Notes: generated from the sequence alone by a model not told the origin. 64,000 nt of DNA from Paenibacillus dokdonensis (GCF_004916975.1 NZ_STGQ01000001.1:2529939-2593938); one strand, 5' to 3'. Numbered from the stretch's first letter, positions 1 through 9,455 are shown. Numbers and translations are program-made.

Positions 1-2547
1 CCATGTCACCGCTTTCGAGAAAGACGAATGGCTGCAGTATCGGCTGAACATAGCGGAAACAGGCAAATACGATATAGACCTTTCTTATGCGGATGCAGCT
101 CTGGGCAGCAAAGTACAGCTCACTCTGGATGATGGACAGCCGCTGGGCGAGTTCGAGCTGACTGGAGATACCAATGCTGCTGATGTAGGATGGCAAACCG
201 CACAGCTGAATGGAGTAGAACTGCCGGCAGGCGAGCATAGCATAAAGGTAGCTGTCGTATCGGGTACGATCTCGATGGACAAGTTGACGTTCCACCGGCA
301 CACGGACGTTCCGGTTCTCTATGATAACTTCGATGATGGCCAGGATGACGGCTGGCAGCGCTATGAAGGTTTCTGGAGCGTGAAGAGCGACATTGCCGAG
401 GAGGAGCAGGCTTACGACGCTTATCATCCGATCCCGGGTGAGATTGGTACGGTCCACTATATCTCTGGCGGCGAAGGTGTCGGTTATCATGAGAATACAC
501 TTCAAAACATCGGCGGGGCCAGTACAGAGGAGATTCGGTCGACATTCGCTCCAATCCCGTCAGCGGCGGTTACAACGTAGGCTGGAACCAGACGGGCGAA
601 TGGCTGAAGTTTAACATTGACGTAGCGGAAGCCGGAACCTATAACGCAGAATTCAAAGTGGCTACTACGATGGATGGAGGTCAAATCCGGTTATGGCTTG
701 ACGATACGACGGATCTAACCGGCATCGTAGATATTCCAAAGACAGGTGACTGGAACATCTGGAATGTGGTGCGTAAATCCGGTGTTACACTGCCAGCAGG
801 CAAGCATACGCTAAAAGCCGAGACGGTTCGCGGAGAATTTGATTTTGCAAGTATAGCGATGACGAGGACAGATCAGCCGATTCCCGTACCCGGTGTCATC
901 GAAGCCGAGCATTATAAGCCCGGCGGTGAAGGTGTGGGTTACCATGATTTGACGCCTGCGAACATTGGAGGCAAATACCGTACCGATAGCGTCGACATTC
1001 GATCTGCCGCATCCGGGGATCAGGTCGTAGGTTGGAATCAAACAGGCGAATGGCTGAAGTACAACATAAATGTTGCGCAAGAGGGACTGTACGATCTCGA
1101 CTTGTGGGCAGCTACGACATTCACGGATGCGCAAGTCCGGCTATGGTTGGATGACACGACTGATTTGACAGGCACACTGGGCGTTCCTGCTTCCGGCGAC
1201 TGGAATAAGTGGAAGTCGGTAACGAAATCCGGTATTAGGCTGCCTGCCGGTGATCATGAACTGAAGGTTGAAATTGTCAAAGGTGAGTTTGACATGACGA
1301 GACTATCACTCACCCAATTCGATAAGCCGCATATGCTTCCCGGATTTATTCAAGCTGTTGATTATAAGGCAGGCGGCGAAGGTACGGGCTACCATGATCT
1401 GACTCCCGCTAATATCGGTACGGATTACCGGAATGATGCGGTTGACATCCGCCGTAATGCGGGCGGCAGCTATAATGTGGGGTGGAATGCTACCGGCGAA
1501 TGGCTGGCCTACAACGTAGATATTGCCAAGGCCGGCGTGTACAACGTCGATTTTGTGACCGCTACATCGATGGACGGTGCAAAGGTCAGGTTGTGGCTTG
1601 ATGATGCAACCGATCTAACCGGTGAAGTCGGCATTCCGAATTCTGTCACCTGGGAGGACTGGGCGACAACAACGAAGCAAGGCATCTATCTCCCGGCGGG
1701 AGCACATACCTTGAAGGTCGAAACTATGAAAGGTGAATTCGACTTCCAAGGAATACGCATTCATCAAAATCCGGTCGTACCGAAGGTTGCTCATACCGGT
1801 GAATATCAGGCAGCGGTCGGCAGCTTCGGGAAAACGTTGATTGGAGATGCCAATTGGTCGAATTACAGCGTGGAGTCTGATATCAAGCTGATTAGCGGTA
1901 CAGGCGACGGAGGCATACTGTTCCGGGCGAATAACCCCGCACATGGCAAGGAGCTGAACCAGAATAATGCGGATTTCGTGCAAGGTTATGTCGCATACCT
2001 GAACAAACAAGGCGTTCACCTCGGCAAGCTGAATTACGGCTGGACCTATTTGACAGGGGCACCGCTAGAAGTGAAGACAGGTGAATGGAAGCATGTGAAA
2101 GTCGTTGCACAAGGTGCCCGCATTCAAGTGTTTGTCGATGATATGAGCAAGCCGGTTATCGACTACACGGACCGCAGCGGCAATCCATTCACACACGGCA
2201 AGGTCGGCATGCGGACGTTCACGAATGAAACGAGCTACGACAATTTCACGGTCCTCCCAGACCCCATTAACGCTCCTGCCATCGGAAATCTGCTGGAATG
2301 GTTTGGCTCAGCCGGACAATTAGATGAGAAGATCCGGAAGCAGCTGGATAAGGAGCTTGAGCATGCCGCCGATGCGGTCAGCAAAAAAAAGCCGGATTGG
2401 AAGCAGGGGATCAAGCATCTGGATAATTTGCTGAAACAGCTGAATAAAGAGAAGAAGCAGGAAGAGGTTTCTGATCAAGCAAAGACAACGCTCAATCGGA
2501 GCGTTAAGGCACTCATTGAGGTGTGGAGCGCAAATCCGGGCAAGTAG
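1..2547 (+). pseudogene. Secreted multi-CBM6 / LamG-like / FIMAH protein, 3' part, frameshifted
   Basis: The upstream end lies outside the window. Frame 2 is read from the left edge to the stop at 580; frame 1 continues from about 523 to the TAG at 2547. Lost reading frame falls between 511 and 523: the conserved stretch NIGG..YR.D.VDIR is intact only if one base is restored there. Modules in order: C-terminal half of one CBM6-like domain (1-295), a short stretch resembling the start of a LamG/DUF1080-type domain (320-390), three CBM6-like domains (about 428-880, 885-1325, 1330-1770), the rest of the LamG-like domain (1790-2265), and a helical C-terminal domain resembling FIMAH (2268-2547). 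CBM6 modules bind polysaccharide chains, so the parent was probably an extracellular glycan-binding or glycan-degrading enzyme whose catalytic part is outside the window. A sequencing error could mimic the frameshift. Confidence 0.8.
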
Positions 2548-2564
2548 ACGGCCAAGTAGCGACT

Positions 2565-2620
2565 AACTCATAAGAACGTCCCTGTACCGAAGGAGCTTCG
2601 GTGCCGGGACGTTTTGAGTT
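2565..2620 (+). terminator. Rho-independent terminator after the CBM6 gene
   Basis: Long stem with arms AACTCA..AACGTCCC..CCGAAG and CTTCGG..GGGACGTT..TGAGTT around a GAG loop, starting 18 bases after the stop codon. It has no long T-run, but the symmetry allows it to work in either direction. Confidence 0.8.
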
Positions 2621-2659
2621 ATTGCCGTATGTCATTCAAGTAGGGGAAAATAGCTATGA

Positions 2660-2869
2660 TCATCCAACGGAATAAAACCAAAGACCACGATATACGAATA
2701 TGCAATCGCTAGATCCGATGCGGGGCCTTATGGAATAACCGTTGGAAAAGATGGAGCCCTATGGTATACGGAACAGAAAGGGGATATAATTGGACGAATA
2801 ACTGCCAAGGGTGAACTGAATTCTTTCCATAATAGCAACCGAGAAGAAATCACATCAACAATACCATAG
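2660..2869 (+). pseudogene. Virginiamycin B lyase (Vgb)-like fragment
   Basis: An open stretch ending at TAG 2867-2869 reads [19 protein letters not shown] followed by IIGRIT, a signature of one beta-propeller blade of streptogramin lyases of the Vgb family. No in-frame ATG and no ribosome site precede it, and only about 65 codons of the roughly 300 expected remain. In the intact family the enzyme linearises streptogramin B antibiotics. Here it is a remnant. Confidence 0.6.
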
Positions 2870-2954
2870 TATAATCAAAGAAGATTTGTAAATTTTGATT
2901 CGTAGACAGATATATAATTTTCATAAATTAAATCCTTAAAGGGGGATGCGTACT

Positions 2955-3383
2955 TTGGCAAATATCGAGCACTTACAGACTGTGAATGTTCCAGCTTCAA
3001 CGGTATATGAAGCTTTAACCACTGCAAAAGGACTTTCAGAAATATGGACAAATGAACTCATCGTTAATGATCAGATCGGTTGTATAAATGAGTTCCTATT
3101 CGGCGGCAAAGGCTTAACTAAGATGCGAGTTGATGAGCTTGTTACCGATAAAAAGATTTTGTGGCAGTGTGTAGATTCAGATCCAGAATGGATAGGTACG
3201 ACTATTTCTTTTGATATCGAGGAAAAAAACGGGAGAACTTCAATCATTTTTCGTCAGATGAATTGGGAGGAAGTGACCGCATTTTTTCGTTTATGTAATT
3301 ATAACTGGGCTATTTTTTTGTACAGTCTTAAACTGTATTGCGAAGAAGGCGAGGGTCTTCCGTATCATAAAAGAAAGTTTTAG
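2955..3383 (+). CDS. SRPBCC / AHSA1-like domain protein
   Basis: A 142-residue protein with the START-like SRPBCC fold pattern: an early VNVPASTVYEALTTAKGLSEIW segment followed by alternating beta strands and a C-terminal helix. Members bind hydrophobic ligands or act as co-chaperones; nothing in the sequence shows which. The TTG at 2955 is chosen because AAAGGGGG (2938-2945) lies nine bases upstream; the ATG at 2946 would directly abut that ribosome site. The gene stands alone and is closed by a hairpin at 3468. Confidence 0.7.
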   Translation: MANIEHLQTVNVPASTVYEALTTAKGLSEIWTNELIVNDQIGCINEFLFGGKGLTKMRVDELVTDKKILWQCVDSDPEWIGTTISFDIEEKNGRTSIIFRQMNWEEVTAFFRLCNYNWAIFLYSLKLYCEEGEGLPYHKRKF

Positions 3384-3467
3384 AACACCATTGAAAACAC
3401 GGTAGATCGACTAAACACATGATCTCGACAACTAATTTCGGAATTATTGAGTAAGTCTGTATCATTT

Positions 3468-3495
3468 CCCTACTCATTTGCGTGGGTAGGGTTTT
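3468..3495 (+). terminator. Terminator of the SRPBCC gene
   Basis: Nine-base-pair stem CCCTACTCA / TGGGTAGGG (one wobble pair) with a six-base loop, followed by TTTT and more T-rich sequence. Confidence 0.65.
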
Positions 3496-3516
3496 AAATT
3501 TGTTTTGCTGGACAAT

Positions 3517-3550
3517 AAAAAACAGACTCTTAATTAAGAGTCTGTTTTTA
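3517..3550. terminator. Perfect palindromic terminator of the cold-shock gene
   Basis: AAAAACAGACTCTTAA is followed by its exact complement TTAAGAGTCTGTTTTT. It lies 12 bases past the stop of the reverse-strand cold-shock gene and ends in T-runs on both strands, so it can stop transcription from either side. Confidence 0.85.
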
Positions 3551-3562
3551 TTTGTTGTGATT

Positions 3563-3763
3563 TTAAACTTTTTGAACGTTAGTAGCTTGAGGTCCACGTT
3601 GACCTTTTTCTACGTCAAAAGTAACTCTTTGACCTTCGTCAAGGGATTTGAAGCCTTCGCCTTGAATAGCTGAGAAATGAACGAATACATCTTCTCCGCC
3701 TTCACGTTCGATAAATCCAAAACCTTTTTCTGCGTTAAACCATTTTACTGTACCTTGTTCCAT
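3563..3763 (-). CDS. Cold-shock protein, CspA/CspB family
   Basis: A 66-residue single cold-shock domain, the normal length for the family. Both RNA-binding motifs are present: KGFGFI (RNP1) and VFVHF (RNP2), after the usual N-terminal [11 protein letters not shown]. The protein binds single-stranded RNA and DNA and melts RNA structure in the cytoplasm. The ATG is preceded on the reverse strand by a CTAGGAGGC ribosome site. The gene is monocistronic and ends at the palindromic terminator at 3517. Upstream bases to about 3900 are AT-rich and probably form the long leader typical of these genes, though no structure was proven. Confidence 0.95.
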   Translation of the reverse strand: MEQGTVKWFNAEKGFGFIEREGGEDVFVHFSAIQGEGFKSLDEGQRVTFDVEKGQRGPQATNVQKV

Positions 3764-4186
3764 TGTTATTGCCTCCTAGTGTGATAACCACACATATATT
3801 ACTATCCTTGCTCTCAGGATCATCAAGACGAAATCCGAACAAAAATAATTCTTTATTAGAATAACAGTAAATTGAACGGATAGCAATTTTATTTGAGTTG
3901 TTTGTTACACGGAATTAGAATGGGCTATTTCCATATGCTGATTAGCTCAGTATCGCTTTTCTTAAATTAAAAAACCGCAAAGTCCATAATACGTTTAAAT
4001 CAATGGGTTTAGAGATCTTTCTTTTTAAGAAATCATTTTGCTTTTTGATTAGTTTTGTAAGCTGGCTAATATGGAGTGGTGGAGAATTTAATTAATGTCA
4101 TAGGTATTTTAACCAACTGACAGGGAGTTTAATAAAATGACTCAGAGAAGGGGAGGATAACCAGAATACAACTGTGGAGGAAAAAA
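3764..4186. other. Intergenic region, AT-rich
   Basis: Contains the leader of the reverse-strand cold-shock gene and the upstream region of the secreted protein at 4187. No other gene or repeat was recognised. Confidence 0.5.
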
Positions 4187-4648
4187 ATGAAGAAAATAGT
4201 TCCTTTATTCATGATTCTTGTTATTATCTTTGTTGCTCCTGCGGACGCAAAAGGTAATGTACAACCTGTCATGCCGTGTAGTTTACTCCTTAAACCAGCA
4301 AATAATAGTGGAGTTAATGAAAAGGGAGTAGCTCTGGTCTATAAGGTAAAGCTAACGCCAAGTTTTCCACGCACCAGCATAAGCATTCACGCTATCCATC
4401 TTCCGGAACCTTCTCATTATGGAGAATATGACGGTTTTGAGGGTTTTTCATTTATAGAAAATGAGATTAGCTGGAGGTTCAGACTATATCCGACACCTGA
4501 AGAAGATGGTCCAACTTGGGCAGGTAGGATCGACGATATAACAGCCAATATAGAGAACAGTAGCAGGATAGAAGTTCGGATCTCAAACTCAAAGACAGGA
4601 AAGCTGGGTCCGGTTGTTTTAAGCAATCGTATCAATTTATGTCATTAA
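4187..4648 (+). CDS. Small secreted protein of unknown function
   Basis: A 153-residue protein with a clear signal peptide: MKK, a hydrophobic core over residues 5-18, and a likely cleavage after ADA around residue 22. The mature part holds only two cysteines, one near its start (MPCS) and one at its extreme end (LCH), which could form a disulfide joining both ends. The ATG follows GTGGAGG at good spacing. I do not recognise a family. The mature region is predicted to be mostly beta strand with many proline and serine residues. It has no operon partner. Confidence 0.7.
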   Translation: MKKIVPLFMILVIIFVAPADAKGNVQPVMPCSLLLKPANNSGVNEKGVALVYKVKLTPSFPRTSISIHAIHLPEPSHYGEYDGFEGFSFIENEISWRFRLYPTPEEDGPTWAGRIDDITANIENSSRIEVRISNSKTGKLGPVVLSNRINLCH

Positions 4649-4690
4649 TTAATCTAATGGGTAGTTAACAGTATTTTACATAGGTGTCTA

Positions 4691-4710
4691 ATTAACGGGC
4701 AGTTTAACTT
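4691..4710 (+). repeat. Dispersed repeat family 1 copy
   Basis: ATTAACGGGCAGTTTAACTT; shares the CTAACGGGCAG-type core with the other family 1 copies in this window. It lies 43 bases after the secreted protein gene. Confidence 0.6.
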
Positions 4711-4799
4711 GGTCAGTTCATTACTTCATTGAAGTACTTGTTAAATTGTGATTCGATTTCACCATAAATTATCCTATTACTTATCAGAAGAATGTTGGA

Positions 4800-5057
4800 A
4801 TTGGGCGAAACAAAGTAAACATTGCCGCGCCACTGCCTAAGAACTGGGTAGTATATGCCGAAGAATGTCTGGCGTATCTCATAACAACCACGAATGAGAA
4901 GTTCCTATTGCATGGCGATCTGCATCATGAAAACATCCTTCGCCATGGCGAAGAACAATGGGCTGTCATTGATCCCAAATGTGGGGTGTGGCGCGGGGCG
5001 TGCTTGAGGCGTGCTGGACGATCGAAGACGGAGGAACGGATTGGTACAGAAGCATAG
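4800..5057 (+). pseudogene. Aminoglycoside phosphotransferase (APH) fragment
   Basis: An open frame without a start codon contains FLLHGDLHHENIL and then WAVIDPK, the catalytic loop and metal-binding motif of APH-family kinases of the streptomycin/hydroxyurea type. After IDPK the family sequence stops and unrelated residues run to TAG 5055-5057. Only about 60 conserved residues remain, so the kinase is not functional. Confidence 0.65.
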
Positions 5058-5230
5058 AAATAACGGAACACTTTGCCAAGTGCCTGCATTGAGATCTATC
5101 CAACGTGAAGACCTAAGGAGTCTTAACCGCCGACATTCGTTAAGATAACGGAACAAACCAGGGGGATGATTCCAAAGCAAGATGATATTTAATATGCGAT
5201 TTCTATTTTGATAATATCGACCAGGAAAAC

Positions 5231-5277
5231 TTGAATTTTAAAGGATATCATTTTATAATTCAAGTGTTCAGTTGAAT
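5231..5277 (+). promoter_or_regulatory. Promoter and operator of the ArsR-rhodanese gene
   Basis: TTGAAT (5231-5236), 17 bases, TATAAT (5254-5259). An inverted repeat ATTCAAG-N6-GTTGAAT (5258-5277) overlaps the -10 box and start site. The same geometry recurs at 6262 and 9545, which points to autorepression. Confidence 0.7.
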
Positions 5278-5294
5278 AAGGAAAGTTGGTGGCA

Positions 5295-5951
5295 ATGATG
5301 GAAGAAACTAATTTAGCTATATTATATAAAGAACAATTATTTTTACAATATGCCCGAATCGGGAAATGCTTATCCAGTGAGCGAAGACTAGAAATTTTGA
5401 GCTTGCTATCAAACGGACCTAAAGCTGTAGAAACGTTAGCTCATCAGACAGGGATGAGTGTTGCCAATGTTTCACGTCATCTGCAAATTTTATTGGATGC
5501 GAATCTTGTCAGATTCACAAAAAAGGGAACGTATGTCATTTACTGTTTAGCCAATCCGGTCGTTGCCGAATTTTTGTCGTCTTTGTGGAAGGTTTCTGAG
5601 CATCAGCTTTCGGATATTCCGCGGCTCAAGCAAGACATCGAGCAACATTATAATCGCGTTCAAACCATTTCCAAGAAGGATGTTATGGATCGGATGGAAA
5701 AGGGAGAATTGGTTGTATTGGATATTCGCCCAAAAGAAGAGTATGAAACGGCGCATATTGAGGGGGCGTTATCGGTTCCTATGGAAGAACTGGATAATTA
5801 CCTTGAAGAGTTGCCGCGAGATACCGAAATTGCAGCCTATTGCCGTGGACCGTATTGCGTATATACTACGCAGGCTGTTGAACAGATGCATAAAAAGGGA
5901 TTCAAAGCCTATAGAATCGCAGAGAGCGTACGGGAATGGCAAACTATTTAA
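5295..5951 (+). CDS. ArsR-family repressor fused to a rhodanese domain
   Basis: A 218-residue two-domain protein. Residues 10-100 form a winged helix of the ArsR/SmtB type, with recognition helix MSVANVSRHLQIL. Residues 125-215 form a rhodanese domain with the active-site loop YCRGPYCVYT, whose first cysteine would carry a persulfide. ArsR-rhodanese fusions are thought to sense reactive sulfur, oxidants or metalloids; the actual signal here is not known. The start at ATG 5295 is chosen for AAGGAAAG nine bases upstream; TTG 5286 is less likely. Matching inverted repeats over its own promoter and those of the thioredoxin and thioredoxin reductase genes suggest a small redox regulon. Confidence 0.9.
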   Translation: MMEETNLAILYKEQLFLQYARIGKCLSSERRLEILSLLSNGPKAVETLAHQTGMSVANVSRHLQILLDANLVRFTKKGTYVIYCLANPVVAEFLSSLWKVSEHQLSDIPRLKQDIEQHYNRVQTISKKDVMDRMEKGELVVLDIRPKEEYETAHIEGALSVPMEELDNYLEELPRDTEIAAYCRGPYCVYTTQAVEQMHKKGFKAYRIAESVREWQTI

Positions 5952-5965
5952 GATATTTTATTAAA

Positions 5966-5991
5966 TCGCAGCCATCAGCTGCGTTTTTTTG
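5966..5991 (+). terminator. Terminator of the ArsR-rhodanese gene
   Basis: CGCAGC stem, CATCA loop, GCTGCG, then seven T. It separates the regulator transcript from the thioredoxin transcript. Confidence 0.9.
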
Positions 5992-6233
5992 ATTTTCGAT
6001 ATTGTGATTCTGTTAAGCAAATAGCTTTATCCTCCATGATTTCCTGTACTGATCTTGGAGAGTGAATGTTCCGAATAGCTGATAAAGCGGGCTATCATTC
6101 ATCCTTCATCAATGGACTCGGTACGGATCATTGTGGCCAGTTCTGGCAAACCCTTGGGAATTGTCCTCCAAGGACTTTTTAAAAGAACCTCATGCCGTAA
6201 GGGGTTCAATCAAGACCCATTTTAAAAATAGAC

Positions 6234-6281
6234 TTGACGTAGGAAGATATTCAGTTTTATAATTCAATCAATCAATTGAAT
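6234..6281 (+). promoter_or_regulatory. Promoter and operator of the thioredoxin-MFS unit
   Basis: TTGACG (6234-6239), 18 bases, TATAAT (6258-6263), overlapped by the perfect inverted repeat ATTCAAT-N6-ATTGAAT (6262-6281). The overlap with the -10 box fits repression by the ArsR-type protein encoded just upstream. Confidence 0.75.
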
Positions 6282-6320
6282 ATTGTAATAGTTGATTATC
6301 CATTCAGAGGAGGAATTTAT

Positions 6321-6641
6321 ATGGGTGCAACAGCACTGACAAAAGCAACATTTCAAAACCACATCGAGAAAGGTGTAACATTGATTGACTTCTGGGCGCC
6401 TTGGTGCGGGCCATGTAAAATTCAACTTCCGATTGTTCATGAATTGGCTGATGAGTTGAAGGGTCAGGCGACGATCGCTACTGTTAATGTCGATGAACAG
6501 ACCCAGTTGGCTTCGCAATTTGGTGTAAGAAGTATCCCCACTCTGCTGCTTTTTAAAGACGGCAAGCTGGTAGATCAAATGGTTGGAGTTAACAGAAAAG
6601 AGGTTCTTAAAGGAAAAATTTTAAAGCTGGCAAGTAACTAA
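6321..6641 (+). CDS. Thioredoxin
   Basis: A 106-residue thioredoxin of standard length, with the active site FWAPWCGPCK, the cis-proline segment SIPTLLLF and the C-terminal helix. It reduces protein disulfides and is itself reduced by thioredoxin reductase, encoded at 9599 under the same operator. The ATG at 6321 has AGAGGAGG eight bases upstream. The usual KMAP motif after the active site is replaced by KIQLP, so this is likely a secondary, stress-specific thioredoxin rather than the housekeeping copy. Confidence 0.95.
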   Translation: MGATALTKATFQNHIEKGVTLIDFWAPWCGPCKIQLPIVHELADELKGQATIATVNVDEQTQLASQFGVRSIPTLLLFKDGKLVDQMVGVNRKEVLKGKILKLASN

Positions 6642-6778
6642 AGACGTAAAGAAATATATCTGTGGTATCCCGAATTCTCGATCAATTTGCAACGAAACCC
6701 TACAGGCATATTGACGGGTCGAAGTCTTGAAAAAATACAAATGCAAGTCGTGTAATTTATGATAGGGGAGAAGTAGTA

Positions 6779-8119
6779 GTGAAAAATTCAGTAACCGTTG
6801 AGGAGAAGGGTCAACACCTGCCAGCCTCCATCGCGGAATATGTAAAATCACCTGAGAAGCAGCGTCAATTGCATGCAAAAACGATGAGGATTGTCATATT
6901 TTCACAAATGTTCGGCGGAGCTGGTTTGGCGGCGGGAATTACCGTAGGCGCGTTGATAGCACAAGACATGCTGGGTACAGACAGCTATGCCGGAGTTCCC
7001 ACGGGGTTGTTTACGTTAGGTTCTGCAGGTGCCGCCCTTTTGGTCGGCCGCCTTTCGCAACGATGGGGACGCCGGGCCGGGCTCGCCACGGGATTTATCA
7101 CAGGTGGCGTCGGTGCGATTGGAGTGGTTCTCGCGGCGTTATTCAACAGTATACTCTTACTTTTTTTATCGATGCTGGTTTACGGGGCAGGCACAGCAAC
7201 GAACTTGCAGGCACGTTATGCAGGTACGGATTTGGCATTGCCTAAACAGCGGGCAAAAGCGATAAGCATGGCGATGGTGTTTACAACGTTTGGCGCTGTG
7301 GCTGGACCGAATTTGGTTAATCTGACTGGAAGACTAGCTACTTCTATAGGAGCTCCCCCGTTATCAGGCCCTTTTATGTTGGCAGCAGTAGCCTATATTG
7401 TAGCCGGACTTGTCCTTCTTGTTTTTTTGCGTCCCGATCCGTTCGTTGTGGCTAAGGCCATAGCTAAAGAACAACTAGACAATGCAGTATCTGATTCTGA
7501 CCAAGCGAAACTGTCCCTGGCTCACGAAACAACCATGAATAAGAAAGGCATCATTCTCGGCGCTACCGTCATGGTACTTACCCAAATTGTGATGATTGCG
7601 ATTATGTCCATGACTCCCGTTCACATGCAGCATTATGGTCACAGTTTGGGTAAGGTAGGTATTGTTATCGGTATCCATGTTGCTGCGATGTATCTGCCTT
7701 CTCTCATCACCGGTGCTCTTGTCGATAAATTAGGATATACTATAATGTCGTTCGCTTCTGGGATTACGCTGCTATTGGCAGGCTTAATAGCTGCTTATGG
7801 GCCTGGTGATTCCATGGGCGTAACGATACTTGCTTTGGCACTTCTTGGTTTGGGCTGGAACTTTGGTTTGATTAGCGGGACCGCAGCTCTTGTTGATGCT
7901 ACGCCTCTGCAGGTTCGTGCGAAGATACAAGGCACGGTGGATGTTTTAATTGCCTTGGGTGGAGCTGCAGGAGGCACACTGTCGGGCATGGTGGTGGCAC
8001 ACTCCAGCTATACGGCACTCTCTTTGGCCGGAGCTCTCCTGTCAGTGCTGCTTGTACCGGTAGTCCTTTGGTCCCGGAAGAAAGCATATGAGAAACTTAT
8101 GAAAAAACATACAGGCTAG
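6779..8119 (+). CDS. Major facilitator superfamily transporter
   Basis: A 446-residue protein with about 12 hydrophobic segments, a soluble loop near residues 220-245, and the loop 2-3 motif GRLSQRWGRRAG typical of MFS carriers. The short N-terminal cytoplasmic tail precedes the first membrane segment at about residue 38. It starts at GTG with AGGGGAG upstream, and follows the thioredoxin gene by 137 bases with no terminator between them, so they are probably co-transcribed. Export of a toxic thiol-reactive or metalloid compound would fit the neighbours, but the substrate cannot be read from the sequence. Confidence 0.88.
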   Translation: MKNSVTVEEKGQHLPASIAEYVKSPEKQRQLHAKTMRIVIFSQMFGGAGLAAGITVGALIAQDMLGTDSYAGVPTGLFTLGSAGAALLVGRLSQRWGRRAGLATGFITGGVGAIGVVLAALFNSILLLFLSMLVYGAGTATNLQARYAGTDLALPKQRAKAISMAMVFTTFGAVAGPNLVNLTGRLATSIGAPPLSGPFMLAAVAYIVAGLVLLVFLRPDPFVVAKAIAKEQLDNAVSDSDQAKLSLAHETTMNKKGIILGATVMVLTQIVMIAIMSMTPVHMQHYGHSLGKVGIVIGIHVAAMYLPSLITGALVDKLGYTIMSFASGITLLLAGLIAAYGPGDSMGVTILALALLGLGWNFGLISGTAALVDATPLQVRAKIQGTVDVLIALGGAAGGTLSGMVVAHSSYTALSLAGALLSVLLVPVVLWSRKKAYEKLMKKHTG

Positions 8120-8127
8120 ACGGTGGA

Positions 8128-8166
8128 TAGATCAAGCTTCTACCTTCACGAAAGCTTGATCTATTT
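8128..8166 (+). terminator. Hairpin after the MFS gene
   Basis: TAGATCAAGCTT and AAGCTTGATCTA around a 12-base loop, followed by TTTAAAT. Likely ends the thioredoxin-MFS transcript. Confidence 0.7.
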
Positions 8167-8205
8167 AAATACTTGTGTTTCATAACTCAAAGAGAGGGGG
8201 ATCGG

Positions 8206-8292
8206 ATGAACCACTTACATTTAGAACCGTCCATTAAAGAAAGATTGTATAAGCAATATGCCCGAATTGGATAAGGTTTGTCGAGTGTTTAG
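8206..8292 (+). pseudogene. Remnant of a second ArsR regulator
   Basis: ATG 8206 with AGAGGGGG upstream opens a frame reading ERLYKQYARIG, then TAA (8272), then GLSSV and a second stop. The intact regulator at 5295 reads KEQLFLQYARIGKCLSSERR at the same place, so this is the N-terminus of a paralogue killed by stop codons. No more of the gene remains before the FAD oxidase at 8349. Confidence 0.65.
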
Positions 8293-8348
8293 CTCTACAG
8301 ACATACTGCCTTTCGAATCGATGAAGGAATACAGGAGTGGAACTTCGC

Positions 8349-9455
8349 ATGAATAAAAATGTTCCAGTAATTATTGTTGGTGCTGGTTTAAGTGGCTTGC
8401 ATATAGCATCTTTATTAACAGCACGCGGCTTCAACTGCAGTGTGCTTGAATCCCGAGAACGTATTGGTGGTAGAGTCTTAAGTGAAGAGATTGCAAACAG
8501 GCCAAATCTTGGCAGATTCGATCTTGGTCCGACATGGTTCTGGCCACGTTATGAACGTACGATTACCAAGCTCGTTAAAGAGCTCGGTTTAAGAACTTTT
8601 GAGCAATATAATGAAGGATTGATGCTTTCGGAACGATCCAGAAATGAGCCTGCACAGCAGTATGCATTGCCAAAAGGAAGCATTGAAAGATCGTTACGTA
8701 TTATGGGTGGTGTACAATCCCTCATCGACGCAATAGCAGCCACACTTCCCCCAGGAACAATTCATCTCAATACACGTGTGACTTCGATCCGCCAGGAAGG
8801 AGACGGAGCTGTCACGCTTAAAACAGAAGGTAAAAGGGACCATATCCGTGCTGGCGCGGTTATACTCACCTTGCCGCCCCGGATGGTCGCGCGTAACATC
8901 ACTTTTTGGCCGCAGCTACCTCCGGATCTCATGGATAGCATGGTCAATAAACCCACGTGGATGGCAGCTCATGCTAAAGCAATTGCGGTTTACGAACGTC
9001 CATTTTGGCGAGAACAAGGGCTTTCGGGCCTCGCTTCAAGCTGGATAGGACCTTTGCAGGAAATCCATGATGCATCCCCTGAATCGGGAGCGGGTGCTCT
9101 ATTTGGTTTCTTTGGAATACCGGCGAAGACACGCCAAGAACTAGGCGAGGATAAAGTCCTTAATCTGGTTGTGGAACAGTTGACTCGACTTTTCGGTCCG
9201 GCTGCAGAAAATGTGAGCGCCGTTCTCTATAAGGATTGGTCCAGAGATCCAGACACAACGGTAGATGAAGATGCTGAGCCGCTTGGCGATTACCCTAGCT
9301 ATGGACCGCTTGTGGGTGTGGAGAGTTGGGGAAAGAAGATCATATTTGCAGGGACAGAAACTGCAAGTGAACAGGGTGAGCATCTTGAAGGTGCGCTACA
9401 ATCAGCCGAAAGGGCCGTATCGGAACTTATGGAGCTTTATAAAACACATGAATGA
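8349..9455 (+). CDS. Flavin-dependent amine oxidase family protein
   Basis: A 368-residue FAD protein. The N-terminal Rossmann motif is VGAGLSGLHIAS, followed by the ERIGGRV dinucleotide-binding extension. The C-terminal FAD segment FAGTETASEQGEHLEGALQS matches monoamine oxidases and related flavin oxidases. These enzymes oxidise amines with release of hydrogen peroxide; the substrate here is unknown and the protein is shorter than most monoamine oxidases (about 450). The ATG at 8349 is preferred over GTG 8337, which would overlap the AGGAG ribosome site. It sits between the ArsR remnant and thioredoxin reductase. Confidence 0.85.
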   Translation: MNKNVPVIIVGAGLSGLHIASLLTARGFNCSVLESRERIGGRVLSEEIANRPNLGRFDLGPTWFWPRYERTITKLVKELGLRTFEQYNEGLMLSERSRNEPAQQYALPKGSIERSLRIMGGVQSLIDAIAATLPPGTIHLNTRVTSIRQEGDGAVTLKTEGKRDHIRAGAVILTLPPRMVARNITFWPQLPPDLMDSMVNKPTWMAAHAKAIAVYERPFWREQGLSGLASSWIGPLQEIHDASPESGAGALFGFFGIPAKTRQELGEDKVLNLVVEQLTRLFGPAAENVSAVLYKDWSRDPDTTVDEDAEPLGDYPSYGPLVGVESWGKKIIFAGTETASEQGEHLEGALQSAERAVSELMELYKTHE

